64,000 nt of DNA from Desulfovibrio psychrotolerans (GTDB lineage Bacteria; Desulfobacterota; Desulfovibrionia; Desulfovibrionales; Desulfovibrionaceae), in NCBI RefSeq assembly GCF_013340305.1, contig NZ_BLVP01000001.1, positions 558,001 to 622,000 of the forward strand, read 5' to 3'. The position numbers and the translations under genes are program-made. This document shows positions 16,721 to 25,583 of this stretch, piece by piece. Each line of letters starts with the position of its first letter. Position 1 is the first letter of the stretch. A model generated the notes under the pieces. The model saw nothing but the letters and a program-made list of their open reading frames with translations, did no database searches and was not told the DNA's origin.

Positions 16721-17998
16721 GTGACCACACCTTTCCCCCTAGCCTCCCTGCGCCGCCCATCGTTTTTTACTGCGGCAGCACTCCTGTTTGCCGTGCTCCT
16801 TGCTGCCGGTTGCGGAAACGGCGACAGCAAGCCTGCGCAACCCAAAGGAGTTCCGGCAGTTCCGGTCACCGTGGTCGAAGTTGCGCAGCAGGCAACGCCG
16901 CTGGTCGTAACCGCCGTGGGCAACGTGCAGCCGCAGGCTACCGTGCAGATCAAAACGCAGGTGGGCGGCATCATAGTGGAACAGCGCGTGCGCGACGGCC
17001 AGAGCGTGCGCGAGGGCGACCTGCTCTTCAGGCTGGACCCGCGTCCCTTTGAACTGGTTATCCGTGAGGCGCAGGCGCGGCTGGACCGCAACCGGGTGCA
17101 ACTTGCCAAGGCCGCCAAGGATCTGGAACGTTACGCGCAGCTCAGCAAAATCAACGCCGTGGCGCAGGAGCAGTACGACAAAACTTACGCCGAGGCCAAA
17201 TCGCTGGAAAGCGACATTCAGCTTAACCTCGCCACGCTGGAACGGGCGCGGCTCGACCTTGCCTACACGGTCATCAAGGCTCCCATCTCCGGCAACGTGG
17301 GCATGATTCAGGTAACGGAAGGTAACGTCATCAAGGCCAACGACGACCGCACCTTGTGCGTTATCAACCAATTGGACCCTGTTTCCGTATCGTTTGCCCT
17401 GCCGGAACGGTACCTGACCGAGGTACTGGATATGCAGCGTTCGGGGAGCGTGCCTGTGGAAGCCACTCCGGCATCATCCGATGCCGTGTCCTCCCAGTCC
17501 GGCCAGTCCGCACCGGCCCGCGAGCCGGTGCGCGGCTTCCTTTCCGCCATGGATAACGCCGTGGATACGACCACAGGCACCATCCGCCTGCGCGCACAGT
17601 TTGACAATGCAGAAAAACGCCTGTGGCCCGGCCAGTTTGTCCGTGTGGGCCTGGTGCTGCGGGATAAGCCGGATGCCCTGCTCATTCCCACCTCTGCGGT
17701 GCTGGACGGTATTCAGGGCTCTTACGTTTACGTGATCACCCCGGATAACAAGGCAGAGGCGCGCCAGATAACCGTAGACTTTCTCTCCGGAAAAAATACC
17801 GTTCTCGCCTCCGGGCTTGCCGTTGGCGAGCGGGTGGTGCTGGACGGGCAGGTGCGCCTTGCCCCCGGCATGACCGTGGAGGTGCGCCCGCAACCCGGTG
17901 CCGCCCCCCAGTCCCCGCAGTCCACTCAGACTCCGCAAGCCGGGCAGTCCCCGCAAGCCGCGCCGCAGCCGCTCCCTGCAGCGGGCAAGGGTGAATAG
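16721..17998 (+). CDS. RND efflux periplasmic adaptor (membrane fusion) lipoprotein
   Basis: 425 residues from the GTG at 16721 (GGAG 8 nt upstream). The signal peptide ends in the lipobox LAAGC, with Cys31 as lipid-modified residue. Then the typical hairpin and lipoyl layout: VGNVQPQATVQIKTQVGGII, a coiled coil (about 95-155), the second half-lipoyl with YTVIKAPISGNVG, beta-barrel and membrane-proximal domains. The C-terminal tail is Gln/Pro/Ser-rich. It couples the inner-membrane RND pump encoded 3 nt downstream to an outer-membrane channel, which is not in this window. Confidence 0.93.
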   Translation: MTTPFPLASLRRPSFFTAAALLFAVLLAAGCGNGDSKPAQPKGVPAVPVTVVEVAQQATPLVVTAVGNVQPQATVQIKTQVGGIIVEQRVRDGQSVREGDLLFRLDPRPFELVIREAQARLDRNRVQLAKAAKDLERYAQLSKINAVAQEQYDKTYAEAKSLESDIQLNLATLERARLDLAYTVIKAPISGNVGMIQVTEGNVIKANDDRTLCVINQLDPVSVSFALPERYLTEVLDMQRSGSVPVEATPASSDAVSSQSGQSAPAREPVRGFLSAMDNAVDTTTGTIRLRAQFDNAEKRLWPGQFVRVGLVLRDKPDALLIPTSAVLDGIQGSYVYVITPDNKAEARQITVDFLSGKNTVLASGLAVGERVVLDGQVRLAPGMTVEVRPQPGAAPQSPQSTQTPQAGQSPQAAPQPLPAAGKGE

Positions 17999-18000
17999 CC

Positions 18001-21000
18001 ATGAATCCGTCCGCCATATTCGTCAACCGGCCGGTCATGACCACCCTGCTCATGCTCGGCATCCTCTTTTCCGGCATCATGGCCTATTCGCGCCTGCCGG
18101 TGAACGACCTGCCCAATGTGGATTTTCCCACCATTGAGGTCAGCGCCAGCCTTTCCGGCGCAAGCCCGGAAACCATGGCCTCCGCCGTTGCCACGCCGCT
18201 GGAAAAACAATTTTCCACCATTGCGGGACTGGATTCCATGACCTCGGTCAGTTCCATGGGCAGCACGCGCATAACCATGCAGTTTTCGCTGGAAAAGAAC
18301 ATAGACGCCGCAGCGCTGGACGTGCAGTCGGCCATCACCGCCGCCTCGCGCAACCTCCCGGAAGACATGGATTCCCCGCCCACCTTCCGCAAGGTGAACC
18401 CGGCGGACTTTCCCATTCTGTACCTTGCCATCTCCTCGCCCACCATGCGGCTTTCCGATGTGAACGAATACGCGGAAGGCATGATGGCGCAGCGCCTCTC
18501 CATGGTAAACGGCGTGGCACAGGTGCAGGTCTACGGCTCCAAGAAATACGCCGTGCGCATCCAGTTGAATCCGGAGGCGCTGGCATCGCGCGAAATCGGC
18601 GTGGATGAGGTGGCAAACGCCATCCGCACCAGCAACGTGAACCTGCCCGTGGGCACCATTACCGGCGATGCACGAGAATACACGGTGCGCTCATCGGGCC
18701 AGCTGCTCAACGCCGATGCCTACCGTCCGCTCATCGTGGCATGGCGCAACGGTTCGCCCGTGCGGCTTGGCGAGGTGGCGCTGGTGCAGGACAGCGTGGA
18801 AAACGTGCGCCGTCTCAACTGGCACAGCGGCACGCCGGGCATGGTGCTTGCCGTGCAGCGGCAGCCCGGCACCAACACCGTGGAGGTGGTAGACGCCATC
18901 CGTGCACTGCTGCCGCAATTCCGCGAAATGCTGCCCGCCGCAGCCAGCCTTGATGTGCTGTACGACCGTTCCCAATCCATCAAGGAATCTGTGGATGACG
19001 TAAAGTTCACGCTGGTGCTGACCATCTGTCTGGTCATCATGGTCATCTTCATGTTCCTGCGCAAAGTTTCTGCCACCATCATTCCGGGGCTTGCGCTGCC
19101 CATGTCCATCGTGGGCACCTTCGGCGTCATGTATTACATGGGCTTCAGCCTGAACAACATCTCACTCATGGCACTCACGCTCTCCGTGGGGTTTGTGGTG
19201 GACGACGCCATCGTCATGCTGGAAAACATCGTCCGGCATCAGGAGATGGGCAAAACCATCCGCGCCGCCGTCATGGACGGCTCACGCGAGATAGCCTTCA
19301 CCATCGTTTCCATGACCATTTCCCTCGCCGCCGTGTTTATTCCCGTGCTGTTCATGGGGGGCGTGGTGGGCAGGCTGTTCCATGAATTCGCGGTCACCAT
19401 CTCTGCCGCCATTCTCATCTCCGGCGTGGTTTCGCTCACGCTCACCCCCATGCTGTGCAACCTCATCCTGCGGCAGCGTAAGGAAAAAGAAACCCACGGC
19501 AGGTTCTACAACGCCATGGAAGCCATGTTCAACGCATGGCACCGGCTCTATGAGGTTACGCTCAACTGGTGCGTGCGCCACCATGCGCTGACCATGGGTT
19601 TTTCCATCCTTCTGGTGGGGGTTACCGCATGGATGTTCGTGGTCATTCCCAAGGGATTCCTGCCCAAGGAAGATACGGGGCGCCTGCAGGCATCGCTTGT
19701 GTATGAAGAGGGCATCGCCTTCGACACACTGGTCCGCCGCCAGAAGGAACTGATGGCTGTTCTGGATAAGGACAAAGCCGTGGCGGGCTACATGTCCGTG
19801 GCAGGAGCAGGCGGGCCCAACGCCGCCAGCAACGCGGGACGGCTGATGATAAACCTCAAGCCCCACGCGGAACGCAAGGAAACGGCTGAACAGGTGCTGC
19901 AACGGCTGCGCAGAAGCCTTTCGCAGGTGCCCGGCGTGCAGGTTTATCTGCAAAACCCGCCCGCCATCAACATCGGCGGACGCTCCAGCAAGGGGCAGTA
20001 CCAGTTCACCCTGCAAAGTCCCAACACGGAAGAACTGTACCGCTCCGCAGCCCTGTTGGAAGCACGTCTGGCTGTCATGCCCGACCTGCAGGACGTAAGC
20101 TCCGACATGGAACTCACCAACCCGGAACTGCAACTCCTCATCCACCGCGACAAGGCGGCTGCGCTGGGCGTAAGCGCCTATCAGATAGAGGATGCCCTTG
20201 CCACCTCCTTCGGCAACCGGCGCGTCTCCAGCATCTACGCGGCCAATGATACCTACCGCGTTCTCATGGAACTTGCCCCTGAATATCAGGCCAACCCGGA
20301 CGCCCTCTCCTTCCTGCATGTGCGGTCAGGCGACGGCAAACTCATTCCCATGGACACGCTCGTGGAACGCCGGATGGGCGTTGGCCCTCTTTCCATCAAC
20401 CATTCCGGGCAGTTGCCTTCCGCCACTATCTCCTTCAACCTGCGGCCCGATGTTTCACTGGGGTCTGCGGTTGCGCAGGTGGAAGCCGTGGCCGCAGAGG
20501 TGGTTCCCGCCAGCATCTCCACCACCTTTCAGGGAGAGGCACAGGCGTTTCAGGATTCCATGAAGGGCCTCGCCATGCTGCTGGGCGTATCCGTTCTGGT
20601 CATCTATCTGGTGCTGGGCATTCTGTACGAGAGCTTCATCCACCCCCTCACCATCCTTTCCGGGCTTCCCTCGGCAGGGGTGGGTGCCCTGCTCACGCTC
20701 ATGCTCTTTAATGTGGACCTGAACCTGTACGGTTTCGTGGGCATAATCATGCTCATAGGCATAGTGAAAAAGAACGCCATCATGATGATAGACTTCGCTC
20801 TGGAAGCGCAGCGCACCCGCAACCTTGACGCGCGCCGGGCCATTTGCGAAGGCGCGCTCATACGCTTCCGTCCCATCATGATGACCACCATGGCCGCGCT
20901 TATGGGCACGCTGCCCATCGCCCTCGGCATCGGCGCGGGGGCAGATGCCCGCAGACCTCTGGGCCTTGCCGTTGTGGGCGGTCTGCTGCTCTCGCAGTTG

Positions 21001-21114
21001 CTCACACTCTACTTCACGCCCGTGTACTACATGTATCTGGATGCCGCCCAGCGCAGGTTGCGCGCCCTGTTCGGCAAGGCAGACCCGCTGCCTGCCCACC
21101 CCGGCAACGCCTGA
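18001..21114 (+). CDS. RND efflux transporter permease (AcrB/MdtBC type)
   Basis: 1037 residues, the usual family length. N-terminal MNPSAIFVNRPVMTTLLMLGI, twelve predicted membrane helices, two large periplasmic loops (about 30-335 and 560-870). TM4 contains the proton-relay residues in LSVGFVVDDAIVMLENI (two Asp). The second half has IGIVKKNAIMMIDFALEAQR. It is a proton-driven trimeric exporter of hydrophobic compounds. The sequence is nearest in style to MdtB/MdtC-like hydrophobe/amphiphile exporters. It forms an operon with the adaptor; no outer-membrane factor or regulator adjoins. Confidence 0.95.
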   Translation: MNPSAIFVNRPVMTTLLMLGILFSGIMAYSRLPVNDLPNVDFPTIEVSASLSGASPETMASAVATPLEKQFSTIAGLDSMTSVSSMGSTRITMQFSLEKNIDAAALDVQSAITAASRNLPEDMDSPPTFRKVNPADFPILYLAISSPTMRLSDVNEYAEGMMAQRLSMVNGVAQVQVYGSKKYAVRIQLNPEALASREIGVDEVANAIRTSNVNLPVGTITGDAREYTVRSSGQLLNADAYRPLIVAWRNGSPVRLGEVALVQDSVENVRRLNWHSGTPGMVLAVQRQPGTNTVEVVDAIRALLPQFREMLPAAASLDVLYDRSQSIKESVDDVKFTLVLTICLVIMVIFMFLRKVSATIIPGLALPMSIVGTFGVMYYMGFSLNNISLMALTLSVGFVVDDAIVMLENIVRHQEMGKTIRAAVMDGSREIAFTIVSMTISLAAVFIPVLFMGGVVGRLFHEFAVTISAAILISGVVSLTLTPMLCNLILRQRKEKETHGRFYNAMEAMFNAWHRLYEVTLNWCVRHHALTMGFSILLVGVTAWMFVVIPKGFLPKEDTGRLQASLVYEEGIAFDTLVRRQKELMAVLDKDKAVAGYMSVAGAGGPNAASNAGRLMINLKPHAERKETAEQVLQRLRRSLSQVPGVQVYLQNPPAINIGGRSSKGQYQFTLQSPNTEELYRSAALLEARLAVMPDLQDVSSDMELTNPELQLLIHRDKAAALGVSAYQIEDALATSFGNRRVSSIYAANDTYRVLMELAPEYQANPDALSFLHVRSGDGKLIPMDTLVERRMGVGPLSINHSGQLPSATISFNLRPDVSLGSAVAQVEAVAAEVVPASISTTFQGEAQAFQDSMKGLAMLLGVSVLVIYLVLGILYESFIHPLTILSGLPSAGVGALLTLMLFNVDLNLYGFVGIIMLIGIVKKNAIMMIDFALEAQRTRNLDARRAICEGALIRFRPIMMTTMAALMGTLPIALGIGAGADARRPLGLAVVGGLLLSQLLTLYFTPVYYMYLDAAQRRLRALFGKADPLPAHPGNA

Positions 21115-21136
21115 CCCACTCCGCCCCAAAAAACAT

Positions 21137-21169
21137 AAGGGCTGCGAAGCACACCGCTCCGCAGCCCTT
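21137..21169. terminator. Terminator between convergent RND and ABC genes
   Basis: AAGGGCTGCG (21137-21146) and CGCAGCCCTT (21160-21169) with T-rich sequence after and A-rich sequence before; works in both directions. Confidence 0.8.
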
Positions 21170-21190
21170 TCTCTTTCAAAATGGCGCAGG

Positions 21191-21856
21191 CTATTCCACC
21201 AGCGCACCGTCCGCCATACGCACAACCCGGTCCGCCCTGCGGGCGTAGGACTCATCATGCGTAACCATGACGATGGACAGGCCGTCCCTCTTCAGGTCTG
21301 CCAGCAGTTCCATGATGGATTCCCCGGTGGTCTTGTCCAGATTCCCCGTAGGTTCGTCGGCAAAAAGCACGGTAGATTCCTTGACCAGCGCGCGGGCAAT
21401 GGCCACACGCTGCTGCTCGCCGCCGGAAAGATGTCCGGGCAGCTTGCTGCCTTTGTCGCCCAGCCCCACCCGCCGCAGGCATTCTTCCGCCCGTTCGCGG
21501 GCAGCGGTGCTCACCGCGCGCAACCCGCTCATAAAAGGCAGCAGCACATTTTCCCGCGCCGTAAGATACGGCAGCAGGTAGTGGAACTGAAAAACAACGG
21601 CAAAGTCGCGGTTGCGCAGACTGTTCAACCGCGCCGGAGAAAAGGTGGTGACATCCTCCCCGCGGTACAGAATCTGCCCGCTGTCCGGTGCCAGCAGCGT
21701 GGCAAGCACGTTCAAAAAGGTCGTCTTGCCGGACCCGGAACGCCCCACAATGCTCACAAACTCTCCGGCAGCAAGCGAAAGGTTCACCCCGCGCAGGGCG
21801 GAAGTGACAACCCCTTCCGATTGAAAACTCTTGGAAATATTCAAGGCTTCAAGCAT
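21191..21856 (-). CDS. ABC transporter ATP-binding protein (LolD/MacB class)
   Basis: 221 residues. Walker [10 protein letters not shown] (38-46), Q loop in [11 protein letters not shown], signature LSGGEQQR, Walker [11 protein letters not shown] loop MVTHD. This class pairs with FtsX-type permeases, such as the one encoded 7 nt upstream on the same strand. These transporters are usually mechanotransmitters rather than classical importers. The DUF2318 protein starting the operon suggests a link to iron or copper handling. Confidence 0.93.
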   Translation of the reverse strand: MLEALNISKSFQSEGVVTSALRGVNLSLAAGEFVSIVGRSGSGKTTFLNVLATLLAPDSGQILYRGEDVTTFSPARLNSLRNRDFAVVFQFHYLLPYLTARENVLLPFMSGLRAVSTAARERAEECLRRVGLGDKGSKLPGHLSGGEQQRVAIARALVKESTVLFADEPTGNLDKTTGESIMELLADLKRDGLSIVMVTHDESYARRADRVVRMADGALVE

Positions 21857-21863
21857 GGAGTCC

Positions 21864-23027
21864 TCACAGGGAAATGAGCGCGGTGGAAGGTTCTATAGAG
21901 GCCGCCTTCCACGAAGGGAAAAAGGCCGCCAGCACGGAAACACCCACCACAAGCAGGCAGGTCAGGGCCAGATGACCGGGATGCATGCTCAGCGCCGTTT
22001 CCCCTGCCATATCCATCAATGCCAGCACCTTAAGGCTCAAGGCAAAGCCGCCCAGATACCCCAGCACCCCCGCCGCCATGCCTATGAACACAGCTTCAAA
22101 GCAGAAGATGCCGAACACGCCCCGGCGGGAGAACCCGAGCGAGCGCAAAAGGCCTATCTCCCGCACGCGCTCGTTTACCGAGGCGAGCATGGTCGCCCCC
22201 ACCATGCAGCAGGCAATGAACAGAATGACAAGGCTCACCGTGAGGATGAGATGCTCCACAAAATGCATGGCATACATGCGCTGCTTCACTATGGATTGCA
22301 GGGCCTGCACCTCTGTCTCCGGCAGGGCTTCCACCAGCTGGACGACAATATCCTCTATGGGGCACCCCGCGCACAGGGCCGCTATCTCCACAAAACTTAC
22401 CTCGCCGGGGCGGGAGAAAACATGCTGCACAAATCCAAGGTCCGCAAACAGCACCGAATCGTCATCCCCGCCGGTCGGCGCAATGACACCTGAAACGTGG
22501 GCGCTGTACCCGCCTATATCAATGGTATCTCCCACGCCTATATCCAGCTTCCGGGCCGCCTTTGCGCCCACAAGAACGCCGTCCGCCCTTTCGGGAAATC
22601 CGCCCTCAATGGCCCAGTAGCCCTTGAGCACCTCTTCCCGCGCAAAACGCACCCCTATCACGCCCACGGCAACATCACGCACACGGGTCATGGCCACCAG
22701 CTTGGGAGCCACAACGCTTATGCGGTCGCTATACCCGATGGAAAGAACCCGCTCCTCCACGTCCTGTTCGCGCAGGTCGGTCACGCCCATCACCATGTCG
22801 CCCATGGAAAAACCGCCGTAGCTCACGGTCAGCTTTTCACTCTTGGGGGTGACAAGAATATTGGCTCCAAAGGCGGTAAGTTTCTTTTCCAGCGACTCGC
22901 CCACCACCATGGAAACATAGTTGAGCGAGACAATGGACACAACGCTCAGGCCAAACACCACAAAGACAAGAAGCGTCTTCAGCCACTTCTTGCGCATGGT
23001 CCGCAGCGGAATGGTCAGAATGTTCAT
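21864..23027 (-). CDS. FtsX-family ABC transporter permease
   Basis: 387 residues. One membrane helix near the N-terminus (about 14-36), a periplasmic MacB-PCD-like domain (about 40-265), and three C-terminal helices with the FtsX core (ILFIACCMVGATMLASVNERVREIGLLRSLGFSRRGVF). A CAGCP pair within the periplasmic domain (about residue 220) is unusual and could bind metal. The start overlaps the DUF2318 stop (TGATG), so translation is coupled. Confidence 0.92.
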   Translation of the reverse strand: MNILTIPLRTMRKKWLKTLLVFVVFGLSVVSIVSLNYVSMVVGESLEKKLTAFGANILVTPKSEKLTVSYGGFSMGDMVMGVTDLREQDVEERVLSIGYSDRISVVAPKLVAMTRVRDVAVGVIGVRFAREEVLKGYWAIEGGFPERADGVLVGAKAARKLDIGVGDTIDIGGYSAHVSGVIAPTGGDDDSVLFADLGFVQHVFSRPGEVSFVEIAALCAGCPIEDIVVQLVEALPETEVQALQSIVKQRMYAMHFVEHLILTVSLVILFIACCMVGATMLASVNERVREIGLLRSLGFSRRGVFGIFCFEAVFIGMAAGVLGYLGGFALSLKVLALMDMAGETALSMHPGHLALTCLLVVGVSVLAAFFPSWKAASIEPSTALISL

Positions 23028-23476
23028 CAGAAGAACCTCTGCCCGGTCATCAGGTCTTCCACGCTCATGACCACGCTGCCATCCTTAATGCTGCGCGGCA
23101 GGGGGGCAGGGTTGCAGCCGCCCTCCACATCGCCGATGCGCGATGAGTGGAAGCGCATGCCGCAGTTGTTGCAGATCATGAAATCCTTATCCTGCGTGTA
23201 TCCTTTCTTGGAATGAAAGCACACATCGCAGGCGTCAAAGGCGGCGCGCACAACCCCGTCCGGGGTTTTAAGCAGAAAAAACTTCACTTCCTTGCCGCCG
23301 TGAACAAACCGGTAGTGCTGCGCCTTGCCTTCGGCAATATCCGCAAGCGGTATGGCAACAAGACCGTTATCCGCCTTCACCTCGGCATATTTGGAAAACA
23401 TACCGAAAAAAGCGTGCGCCGGAGATACGGCAAGCAGGGCAAGCATGATCAGCAGGGCTGTCCGGATACGTCGCAT
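23027..23476 (-). CDS. Secreted DUF2318 Fe-S/metal-binding-like protein
   Basis: 149 residues from the ATG at 23476, with GGGAGG 5 nt upstream. Signal peptide to about residue 22 (AVSPAHA). Cys pairs C83/C86 (CDVC) and C102/C105 (CNNC), plus C121 in GGCNPAP, are the DUF2318 hallmark. Proteins of this family occur with ABC permease/ATPase genes in periplasmic iron/copper systems (for example the Campylobacter P19 locus, from memory). The order DUF2318-permease-ATPase here fits that theme, but the P19 and Ftr1 parts are absent. Confidence 0.88.
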   Translation of the reverse strand: MRRIRTALLIMLALLAVSPAHAFFGMFSKYAEVKADNGLVAIPLADIAEGKAQHYRFVHGGKEVKFFLLKTPDGVVRAAFDACDVCFHSKKGYTQDKDFMICNNCGMRFHSSRIGDVEGGCNPAPLPRSIKDGSVVMSVEDLMTGQRFF

Positions 23477-24084
23477 TCTTCCTCCCTCAGATGGAGTATG
23501 GTTGAGCATGAAGGATAAGGTAAGCAGACACAGCAGCCCTGGCAAGGGCACCCGACCGTTTGAATGATCAATTTTACTTATGAGTCACATGAAAATTTCT
23601 CGTTTGCGCATTCCGCAAACTGGCGTATGTTCTCTTCACGCCGCAACGCCACAGAGCAATATGCAGTGCCGTTGCAACTCTTCGCCCGATACCCTGTACT
23701 TGGTTATCGGCACGGTATCGTGAACAGGAAAAGCATTTCACAAGTTGTGTGAAATACCCCTTCCTCACGATAGATAGCCCGCATCTCCGCAGCCCTGCGT
23801 CACCGGAAAGCACCCCGGATATATCCGGCAAGTGCATACAGACGCGACAGCGCATGCAGACTAACAACACAAGAGCTTTTTTTCACAATCCGACTGCGGC
23901 ACACGTGCCCCATGATCAACCGTAACTCCGGTTGCATGGAGCCGCCCGCACCGGAAAGGGTAACAACCGGAACGTATCCGGTCTGTAACGCCCCAGTCTT
24001 TGCAACAACACCGTTGCCTGCGCTCTGTGGCACTACGCCATGCGCAGACAACAGAAAACAATACACCCTATCAGGAGTCTTACC
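23477..24084. other. Intergenic region between divergent DUF2318 and small membrane protein genes
   Basis: 608 bases. AT-rich near 23560-23600, where the DUF2318 operon promoter probably lies. No convincing gene or RNA recognised; frames on both strands here lack any family feature. Confidence 0.5.
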
Positions 24085-24297
24085 ATGTCTTTTGCACTCA
24101 TGTCCCTGCTCATGCTCGTTATGTTCACCATTCAGGATCTCATCGTGGGCAGCTATGATGCAGGTCAGCGTGTTGTCTTTGCCGCCATTGTGCTTGCAAC
24201 CGCAGTAGCCGGATGCACCGTGCTGTACCTCCAGTTCAGGAGCGAAAGTGCCGAGAAGCGCGAACGCGGCTTCATCCGCTACTTCCTGAAGAACTAA
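24085..24297 (+). CDS. Small membrane protein, 70 aa
   Basis: Start ATG at 24085 has AGGAG 7 nt upstream. Two hydrophobic segments (about 3-20 and 28-49, AAIVLATAVAGCTVLYLQF) joined by a short acidic loop, then a charged tail (RSESAEKRERGFIRYFLKN) expected in the cytoplasm. No family recognised. It is followed by a strong terminator, so it forms its own transcript upstream of the LysR gene. Confidence 0.75.
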   Translation: MSFALMSLLMLVMFTIQDLIVGSYDAGQRVVFAAIVLATAVAGCTVLYLQFRSESAEKRERGFIRYFLKN

Positions 24298-24355
24298 CGG
24301 ATTCGGAATACGCCGGACCACGGGACAGGCGGCGCAACCTGCCGGTCCCGAGCGG

Positions 24356-24393
24356 ACGCCGTTACGGTTCACGCCGTAACGGCGTTCCTGTTT
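24356..24393 (+). terminator. Strong terminator after the 70-aa membrane protein
   Basis: Perfect 12-bp stem ACGCCGTTACGG (24356-24367) / CCGTAACGGCGT (24374-24385), 6-nt loop, followed by TCCTGTTTT. Confidence 0.85.
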
Positions 24394-24501
24394 TGCACGC
24401 CTGCCGCGCATCCATTCAGGAAATTCATCAAATCTTGCCAGAGTAATGACTCCGGCTTATACTTCACACTCCCATATTCTTTTCATCCGCCCGGAGGCAG
24501 T

Positions 24502-25404
24502 ATGAATCTTCGCCAGTTGGAGCTGTTCATCTCCCTTGCGAAAAACCCGAACATTTCACAGGTCGCCAAAGAACACTACCTCACCCAGTCTGCCGTTTCC
24601 GTTGCCCTTAAAGGGCTGGAGCAGGATCTGGGCGTACAGCTCTTCGACCGTCTGAACAGGCGGCTCGCCCTTAATCCGCACGGACGCACCTTCCTGCGTC
24701 AGCTGGAACCCGCCATGCACAACCTGGGGCAGGTTCTGCGCACCTTTGAGGGTGACAACATGACCGGCGTGCTGGTGGTGGGGGCATCGTCCACCATTGC
24801 CGACTACATTCTGCCACAGATACTCTTTGAATTCGAAGACCGTTACCCCCACGCCACAGTGGAAACGGTGTTCACCAATCCGCACGACATAGCGGACGGT
24901 CTGGAGGATGGCACCATAGACATAGGGCTGGTGGAGACTGAAATCGACAACCCGGTGCTGGAAGCCACCCGCCTTTGTCAGGACGAACTGTTCGTGGTTT
25001 CCAGTGACGAGATTTTCGCCAAAAAAGGCCCGTATGATATAGAAGAACTCCTGCAGAAAAAATGGATTCTGCGCGAACCGGGAGCAGGCTCCCGTGACAC
25101 CTTCGATGCCTACCTCGGCAGCTACATGGACAGAATGCGTATAACGCTGCAGATGCACCATACGGTTTCCATCAAACGCGTCCTGCAAAACTCAGATACC
25201 ATAAGCTGCCTTTCCCCCTTCGCCATCCAGCGCGAACTGGAATACGGCGAGCTGTTCCGGGTGCACCTTAAAAACATCCGCCTTATCCGCCACTTCCATG
25301 CCGTGGTGCACAAGGACAAATACCGTTCAAAACTGCTGAACACCTTCTTCCACGGTGTGGAGGCGTATCTGGGCACGGACAGGCAGATTTTCCACGAGGA
25401 ATAG
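24502..25404 (+). CDS. LysR family transcriptional regulator
   Basis: 300 residues, GGAGG 5 nt before the ATG. N-terminal helix-turn-helix (LRQLELFISLAKNPNISQVAKEHYLTQSAVSVALKGLEQDLG with family-typical LFDR after it), then a linker helix and a LysR substrate-binding domain of the CysB-like fold beginning LVVGASSTIADYILPQIL. The effector is unknown. It lies between a small membrane protein and carbonic anhydrase; the latter follows in the same direction after 180 nt and may be a target, which is inference only. Confidence 0.93.
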   Translation: MNLRQLELFISLAKNPNISQVAKEHYLTQSAVSVALKGLEQDLGVQLFDRLNRRLALNPHGRTFLRQLEPAMHNLGQVLRTFEGDNMTGVLVVGASSTIADYILPQILFEFEDRYPHATVETVFTNPHDIADGLEDGTIDIGLVETEIDNPVLEATRLCQDELFVVSSDEIFAKKGPYDIEELLQKKWILREPGAGSRDTFDAYLGSYMDRMRITLQMHHTVSIKRVLQNSDTISCLSPFAIQRELEYGELFRVHLKNIRLIRHFHAVVHKDKYRSKLLNTFFHGVEAYLGTDRQIFHEE

Positions 25405-25583
25405 CGTTACGGCAAACTTTGCGGGCAAACGGGCACAATTTCGTTGCTAATCGTCACAGACTTGTGAATACTGTGTAATACCAGCGCACCTCACTCCCCC
25501 TGCGAAAGAGGAGCGCCCCCGGCGGGAAGCCCCGCCGTTGTCCGAAGCCCTTTCCGTAAGAACTCGTCTTAGAGGAGAAACGC

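Noticed and set aside
19282-20319. A 345-aa open frame opposite the RND pump
   Set aside because: Antisense shadow of a gene with full family length and hallmark motifs.
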